Program-made: the position numbers and the translations under genes
Shown here: piece after piece, positions 6,152-9,543 of the stretch
Numbering within the stretch: position 1 is the stretch's first letter
Layout: every line of letters begins with the position of its first letter
The notes under the pieces: model-generated
What the model was told of the DNA's origin: nothing
Database searches by the model: none
What the model saw: the letters and a program-made list of their open reading frames with translations, nothing else
Source of the DNA: Pseudomonadota bacterium
GTDB lineage: Bacteria > Pseudomonadota > Gammaproteobacteria > Steroidobacterales > Steroidobacteraceae
DNA: 9,543 nucleotides
Assembly: GCA_028067895.1 (NCBI GenBank)
Contig: JAPTUI010000650.1
Span: 1-9,543, forward strand
Reading direction: 5' to 3'

Positions 6152-7221
6152 GCGCCCCGTCCGCCACCCTGTTCATCGACCGCGACGGCACGCTGATCGA
6201 GGAGCCGCCCGATCACCAGGTCGATGCGCTGGAGAAGGTGCGCTTCATGCCCGGCGTGTTTGCCGCCCTCGAGGCGCTGCAGCGGCGCGGCTACCGCCTG
6301 GTGATGGTCAGCAACCAGGACGGGCTCGGCACCGAGTCTTTTCCGCGTGCGAAATTCGAGGCCGTCCACCGCTTCGTGCTCGACACCTTCGCCGCGCAGG
6401 GCATCACGTTCGAGGCTGTGTTCATCTGCCCGCACCGGCCGGACGAGGGGTGCACCTGCCGCAAGCCGGCCACCGGACTGGTCGATGAGTACCTGCGCGG
6501 CGACACCGTCGAGCGGTCCGCAAGCGCCGTGATCGGCGACCGCGAGACTGATCTGGCATTTGCCGCCAACCTCGGCGTGCGTGGACTGCGGGTCCGCCGT
6601 GACGGCGCGCCGCACGAAACCTGGCCCGCCGTCGTGACGGAACTGACGGCCCGCCGGGCGCAGCTCGCGCGGCGGACGCGCGAGACCGACATCGAGGTGC
6701 GCGTGGACCTGGATGCCACCGGACCGCACCACATCACCACCGGCCTCGGCTTCTTCGATCACATGATCGAGCAACTCGCCGCGCACGGCGGCTTCGCGCT
6801 CGAGTTGTCCTGCCGGGGCGATCTGCACATCGACGAGCATCACACCGTGGAGGACTGTGCCCTCGCCCTCGGCGAGGCGCTGCGCCGCGCCCTCGGGGCC
6901 AAGGTTGGCATCGCCCGCTACGGGTTCGTGCTGCCGATGGACGAAGCACTCGCGCAGGTGGCCATCGATTTGTCCGGCCGCGCAATCAGCCGCTTCGAGG
7001 GCCGCTTCGAGCGCGAGCGTGTCGGGGAGCTGCCCACGGAGCTCGTGCCGCATTTCTTCCGATCGCTCGCCGATGCGCTCGGCGCGGCGATTCACGTGAG
7101 CGTCACCGGCGAGAACAGCCACCACATGATCGAAGGCTGCTTCAAGGCCGTGGGTCGCGCGCTGCGCCAGGCGCTGCGCCGTGACAGCGACGCGCTGCCG
7201 AGCACCAAGGGCATCCTGTGA
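6148..7221 (+). CDS. hisB: Bifunctional histidinol-phosphatase / imidazoleglycerol-phosphate dehydratase
   Basis: The 357-residue fusion carries two activities of the pathway. Residues 1-165 are a HAD phosphatase: FIDRDGTL gives nucleophile Asp11 and acid/base Asp13, a zinc site uses Cys94, His96, Cys102 and Cys104 (CPHRPDEGCTC), and IGDRETDL supplies the Mg site. Residues about 175-357 are the dehydratase, with metal-binding motifs FFDHM (His205), DEHHTVED (His231, His232, Glu235) and ENSHHMIE (His325, His326, Glu329). The domain order matches E. coli HisB and the C-terminus LPSTKGIL is canonical. The start overlaps hisC as ATGA and has GGAG 8 bases upstream. The fused architecture is typical of gammaproteobacteria and some other groups. 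Confidence 0.97.
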   Translation: MSAPSATLFIDRDGTLIEEPPDHQVDALEKVRFMPGVFAALEALQRRGYRLVMVSNQDGLGTESFPRAKFEAVHRFVLDTFAAQGITFEAVFICPHRPDEGCTCRKPATGLVDEYLRGDTVERSASAVIGDRETDLAFAANLGVRGLRVRRDGAPHETWPAVVTELTARRAQLARRTRETDIEVRVDLDATGPHHITTGLGFFDHMIEQLAAHGGFALELSCRGDLHIDEHHTVEDCALALGEALRRALGAKVGIARYGFVLPMDEALAQVAIDLSGRAISRFEGRFERERVGELPTELVPHFFRSLADALGAAIHVSVTGENSHHMIEGCFKAVGRALRQALRRDSDALPSTKGIL

Positions 7222-7814
7222 GCGGCACCGTCATCATTGACAGCGGTGGGGCGAATCTCGCCTCGCTGCAGTTTGCCCTCGAGCGGCTCGGCGTTGCGGC
7301 TCGGGTGAGCGCCGACGCCGGCGAGGTGGCCGCGGCCGAACGGGTGATATTGCCCGGTGTAGGCTCGGCCGCCGACGCCATGCACCGGCTGCGCGCCGCG
7401 GGCCTCGCCGAGTTGCTGCCGCAGCTCGCCCAGCCGGTGCTCGGGATCTGCCTCGGCATGCAGCTCCTCTTTGAGCACTCGGCCGAAGGCGACACGGACT
7501 GTCTCGGCGTCCTGCCCGGCACGGTGCGCCGGCTCGACCCGAGCATCACGCGGCCGGTACCCCACATGGGGTGGAACTGTCTGCACGAGCTCGCGGAGGA
7601 CCCATTGTTGAAGGGACTCGGGCCCGAGGCGTATTTCTATTTCGTGCACGGCTATGCCGCACCGCTCGGCGCTTTCACGCTCGCCCGGACGCACTACGGG
7701 GAAGAGTTCTCCGCAGTCGTCCGTCACCGTAATTTCTGCGGCGTGCAATTTCACCCCGAGCGCTCCGCCGCCAGCGGCGCGCGCGTACTCGCGAATTTTC
7801 TGGACTTGTCATGA
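7218..7814 (+). CDS. hisH: Imidazole glycerol phosphate synthase, glutaminase subunit
   Basis: HisH hydrolyses glutamine and passes ammonia to HisF. The 198-residue class I glutamine amidotransferase has the catalytic triad Cys78 (GICLGMQLL), His179 and Glu181 (VQFHPE). The oxyanion-strand motif is VILPGVGS. The N-terminus, VIIDSGGANLASL, follows the gammaproteobacterial DTGCANL pattern more than the DYGxGN form. The start is GTG at 7218, overlapping the hisB stop as GTGA. AGGG lies six bases upstream, and there is no ATG nearby to compete. The protein should act only in complex with HisF, encoded two genes downstream. Confidence 0.95.
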   Translation: MSGTVIIDSGGANLASLQFALERLGVAARVSADAGEVAAAERVILPGVGSAADAMHRLRAAGLAELLPQLAQPVLGICLGMQLLFEHSAEGDTDCLGVLPGTVRRLDPSITRPVPHMGWNCLHELAEDPLLKGLGPEAYFYFVHGYAAPLGAFTLARTHYGEEFSAVVRHRNFCGVQFHPERSAASGARVLANFLDLS

Positions 7815-8566
7815 TGCTGCTGATTCCGGCCATCGACCTGCGCGCCGGCCGCTGCGTTCGGCTCTATCAGGGTGATTTCGACGCCGAGACCCGCTACCCG
7901 CACGAGCCGCTCGAGCTGCTGCTGCGCTACCGCGCGTTCGGCGCGAGTTGGGTGCATGTAGTCGATCTCGACGGGGCGCGCGACGGTGAACTCGCCAACC
8001 GCGCCACGATTACCGCCCTCGCGGCGCAAGCAGGGGTGCGTCTGCAGGTCGGCGGCGGCATCCGCAGCGCACAGCGCATCGAGGACCTGCTCAGCGCCGG
8101 CGTCGGGCGCGTCGTCATCGGCAGCGCCGCGGTCGAACGTCCACAGGAAGTCGCCGAGTGGCTCGAGCACTTCGGTGCCGAGCGGATCTGCCTCGCACTC
8201 GATGTGCGGCTCGATGCGCACGGCGCCCCGAAGGTCCAGACCCGCGGCTGGCGCGAAGCGGCGGCACTGACCCTGTGGGAGGCGTTGGCGTGCTTTCCGG
8301 CCGGCGCCGTCCATCACGTGCTGTGCACCGACATCGAGCGCGATGGCGCGCTGGCCGGACCGAACCTCGCGCTGTACGCCGCCGCCCGTGAGCGCTTCCC
8401 GCACATCGCCTGGCAGGCGTCCGGCGGCGTGCGCGATGGACGCGATCTGCATCAGCTCGCCGCCGCCGGCGTCGCCGCCGCGGTGAGCGGCAAGGCGCTG
8501 CTCGAGCAGCGCATTCCCACAGAGGAGTTATCCGCATTCTTGCCCGACGCATCATCCCCTGCCTAG
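7811..8566 (+). CDS. hisA: Phosphoribosyl-formimino-AICAR-phosphate (ProFAR) isomerase
   Basis: HisA opens the ribose ring of ProFAR to give PRFAR, the HisF substrate. The (beta/alpha)8 barrel has catalytic Asp9 (LIPAIDLRAG) and Asp131 (LALDVRLD). Phosphate loops are LQVGGGIRS (N-terminal half) and QASGGVRD (C-terminal half). CTDIERDGALAGPN is diagnostic of HisA. The ATG overlaps the hisH stop as ATGA; a second ATG follows at once at 7814. At 251 residues it is slightly longer than the usual 245 or so. Its last ten codons overlap the true 5' end of hisF by 31 nt in another frame, and the hisF ribosome binding site lies inside it. Confidence 0.95.
   Translation: MMLLIPAIDLRAGRCVRLYQGDFDAETRYPHEPLELLLRYRAFGASWVHVVDLDGARDGELANRATITALAAQAGVRLQVGGGIRSAQRIEDLLSAGVGRVVIGSAAVERPQEVAEWLEHFGAERICLALDVRLDAHGAPKVQTRGWREAAALTLWEALACFPAGAVHHVLCTDIERDGALAGPNLALYAAARERFPHIAWQASGGVRDGRDLHQLAAAGVAAAVSGKALLEQRIPTEELSAFLPDASSPA
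8521..8527 (+). promoter_or_regulatory. Strong ribosome binding site for hisF
   Basis: AGAGGAG is the best Shine-Dalgarno seen in the operon apart from that of hisG, and it lies inside the hisA coding sequence. The next in-frame codon at standard spacing (8 bases) is ATT 8536, exactly where HisF homology begins. ATC at 8530 would be only two bases away, too close. No ATG, GTG or TTG in the hisF frame follows within a workable distance: GTG 8569 is 41 bases away. Confidence 0.8.
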
Positions 8567-9303
8567 ACGTGCGCGACGGCCAGGTCGTCAAGGGCGTGCG
8601 CTTCCGCGACCACCGTGTGGTCGGGGACATCATGGCGCTCGCCGAGCGCTATCGCGACGAGGGCGCCGACGAGCTGGTGTTCTACGACATCACGGCAAGT
8701 CCGCAGGGCCGCTCGGTCGACCGCAGCTGGGTACGGCGCGTCGCGCGCGTGCTCGACATCCCCTTCTGCGTCGCCGGCGGCATCCGCTCGATCGCCGACG
8801 CCGAGGAGGTCCTCAACGCCGGTGCAGAGAAGATCTCGATCAACTCCCCGGCGCTCACCGAGCCGGCGCTGATCGATGCGCTGAGCCGGCGCTTCGGCGC
8901 GCAGTGCGTGGTGGTGGGCATCGACAGTGAACGGACCGCCGCGGGTTACCGCGCCTTTCAGTTCACCGGCGACCCGAGCCGCGCTCGCGAGTCCGGCCGC
9001 GACGTGCTCGAGTGGGTGCGGGAAGTCCAGGATCGCGGCGCCGGGGAAATCGTGCTGAACTGCATGGGCAGCGACGGGGTGCGGCGCGGCTATGACCTCG
9101 AGCAGCTGCGCGCGGTGCGCGAGGTGTGCCGCGTACCGCTCGTGGCGTCCGGCGGTGCCGGCGCGAGCGAGCATTTTACCGCTGCGTTCCGCGATGCGGG
9201 CGTCGACGCCACCCTCGCTGCCAGTGTTTTCCACAACGGCGTCATCGCAATCGGGGCGTTGAAACAAGCCCTGCGCAGCGCCGGTATCGAGGTACGGCCA
9301 TGA
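8536..9303 (+). CDS. hisF: Imidazole glycerol phosphate synthase, cyclase subunit, apparent AUU start
   Basis: HisF uses ammonia from HisH to turn PRFAR into imidazole glycerol phosphate and AICAR. Taking ATT 8536 as Met1 gives LARRIIPCLDVRDGQVVKG with Asp11, and Asp130 in VVVGIDS: both catalytic residues fall at canonical family numbers, and length is 255 residues. Phosphate loops CVAGGIRS and VASGGAG, plus ISINSPAL and GAGEIVLNCMGSDGVRRGYD, are intact. The frame has no ATG, GTG or TTG between the stop at 8389-8391 and GTG 8569. A GTG 8569 start would delete beta-strand 1 and Asp11. AGAGGAG sits 8 bases before ATT. The gene overlaps hisA by 31 nt and hisI as ATGA. The coding identity is certain; the start is either a rare AUU codon or an ATG changed by error or mutation at 8538. 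Confidence 0.93.
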   Translation: MLARRIIPCLDVRDGQVVKGVRFRDHRVVGDIMALAERYRDEGADELVFYDITASPQGRSVDRSWVRRVARVLDIPFCVAGGIRSIADAEEVLNAGAEKISINSPALTEPALIDALSRRFGAQCVVVGIDSERTAAGYRAFQFTGDPSRARESGRDVLEWVREVQDRGAGEIVLNCMGSDGVRRGYDLEQLRAVREVCRVPLVASGGAGASEHFTAAFRDAGVDATLAASVFHNGVIAIGALKQALRSAGIEVRP

Positions 9304-9543
9304 GCACCGCTCCCCCCCCCGGCGAGCCGTTGAACCCTGCGGACATCGAGCGACTCGATTTCGACAAACAGGGCGGTCTGCTGCCGGCCATCGTCACCGA
9401 TGCGGCTGGCGCCGTGCGCATGCTCGGCTACATGAACCGCGAAGCGCTCGAGGAGACGTTCCGCCGCGGCCGCGTGGTGTTCTACAGCCGCAGCCGCGCC
9501 TGCCTGTGGGAAAAAGGTGAAACGTCCGGTCACACCCTGGAGT
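9300..9543 (+). CDS. hisI: Phosphoribosyl-AMP cyclohydrolase domain, HisI or HisIE (partial, runs off window)
   Basis: The visible 81 codons begin a phosphoribosyl-AMP cyclohydrolase, the third pathway step. KQGGLLPAIVTDAAGAVRMLGYMNREALEETFRRGRVVFYSRSRACLWEKGETSGH follows the family pattern closely, but the metal-binding Cys residues lie downstream of the window. In this group the gene is usually fused to the HisE pyrophosphohydrolase, which cannot be seen here. ATG 9300 overlaps the hisF stop as ATGA, with GAGG seven bases upstream. Codons 5-7 are a run of nine C encoding Pro-Pro-Pro followed by Gly. An in-frame TTG at 9330, after the run, is a possible alternative start still ahead of the conserved domain. 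Confidence 0.94.
   Translation, partial: MSTAPPPGEPLNPADIERLDFDKQGGLLPAIVTDAAGAVRMLGYMNREALEETFRRGRVVFYSRSRACLWEKGETSGHTLE
9312..9320 (+). repeat. Nine-base C homopolymer in the 5' end of hisI
   Basis: Bases 9312-9320 are all C and fill codons 5-7 of hisI exactly. Runs of this length are prone to polymerase slippage and to sequencing error. The conserved HisI region downstream is in frame with the ATG at the length given, which supports the run length as read. Confidence 0.85.

Noticed and set aside
8515..8566. A programmed frameshift producing a HisA-HisF fusion
   Set aside because: No slippery heptamer or obvious downstream stimulator is seen, and a strong RBS precedes the independent hisF start.
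8569..8571. GTG 8569 as the hisF start
   Set aside because: It would remove the first beta-strand and catalytic Asp11, and no ribosome binding site lies at proper spacing.
1..9543. Insertion sequences, CRISPR arrays, tRNA or rRNA genes
   Set aside because: No transposase motifs, spaced direct repeats, tRNA-like folds or rRNA sequence were found on either strand by eye.

Overview
The window is high-GC chromosomal DNA, most likely from a gammaproteobacterium near the Xanthomonadales/Nevskiales. Three things point there: a TrpR-family regulator heads a long-form hisG operon; hisB is of the bifunctional HAD-phosphatase/dehydratase type; and a metX-metB pair sits behind a SAM-I riboswitch. This is gene content read by eye, not a phylogeny.

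Left part (1-1773, minus strand): a methionine unit. A sigma70-like promoter (1745-1773) starts a transcript that opens almost at once into a SAM-I (S-box) aptamer (1605-1736). The leader then runs to metX (homoserine O-acyltransferase), and metB (cystathionine gamma-synthase type) begins on the base after the metX stop and leaves the window at base 1. The leader has no terminator with a U-run. It does have two mutually exclusive pairings that could hide or expose the metX ribosome binding site.

Middle (1798-2500): a small minus-strand gene of the 'host attachment protein' family, then a 238-bp divergent spacer. The spacer holds a candidate promoter for that gene, a very GC-rich core, and an A+T-rich promoter/operator for the his operon.

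Right part (2501-9543, plus strand): the histidine operon in the order hisR-like (TrpR/YerC family), hisG, hisD, hisC, hisB, hisH, hisA, hisF, hisI(E). Together these carry PRPP + ATP to histidine. HisG, HisI(E), HisA and HisHF make imidazole glycerol phosphate; HisB, HisC and HisD take it to histidine. The genes overlap by 4 nt (ATGA or GTGA) at most junctions, so the operon is probably one transcript with coupled translation. An 18-bp TrpR-operator-like palindrome overlaps the predicted start of transcription, which suggests the first gene regulates its own operon.

The most unusual observation is hisF. Its conserved N-terminus, including catalytic Asp11, has no ATG, GTG or TTG in front of it. 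The only well-placed initiation codon is ATT at 8536, eight bases after a strong AGAGGAG ribosome binding site. Either hisF uses the rare AUU start or the base at 8538 is a sequence error or mutation. A conventional caller would start at GTG 8569 and lose the catalytic Asp. No wholly novel system is visible; the interest lies in regulation and translation of known pathways.
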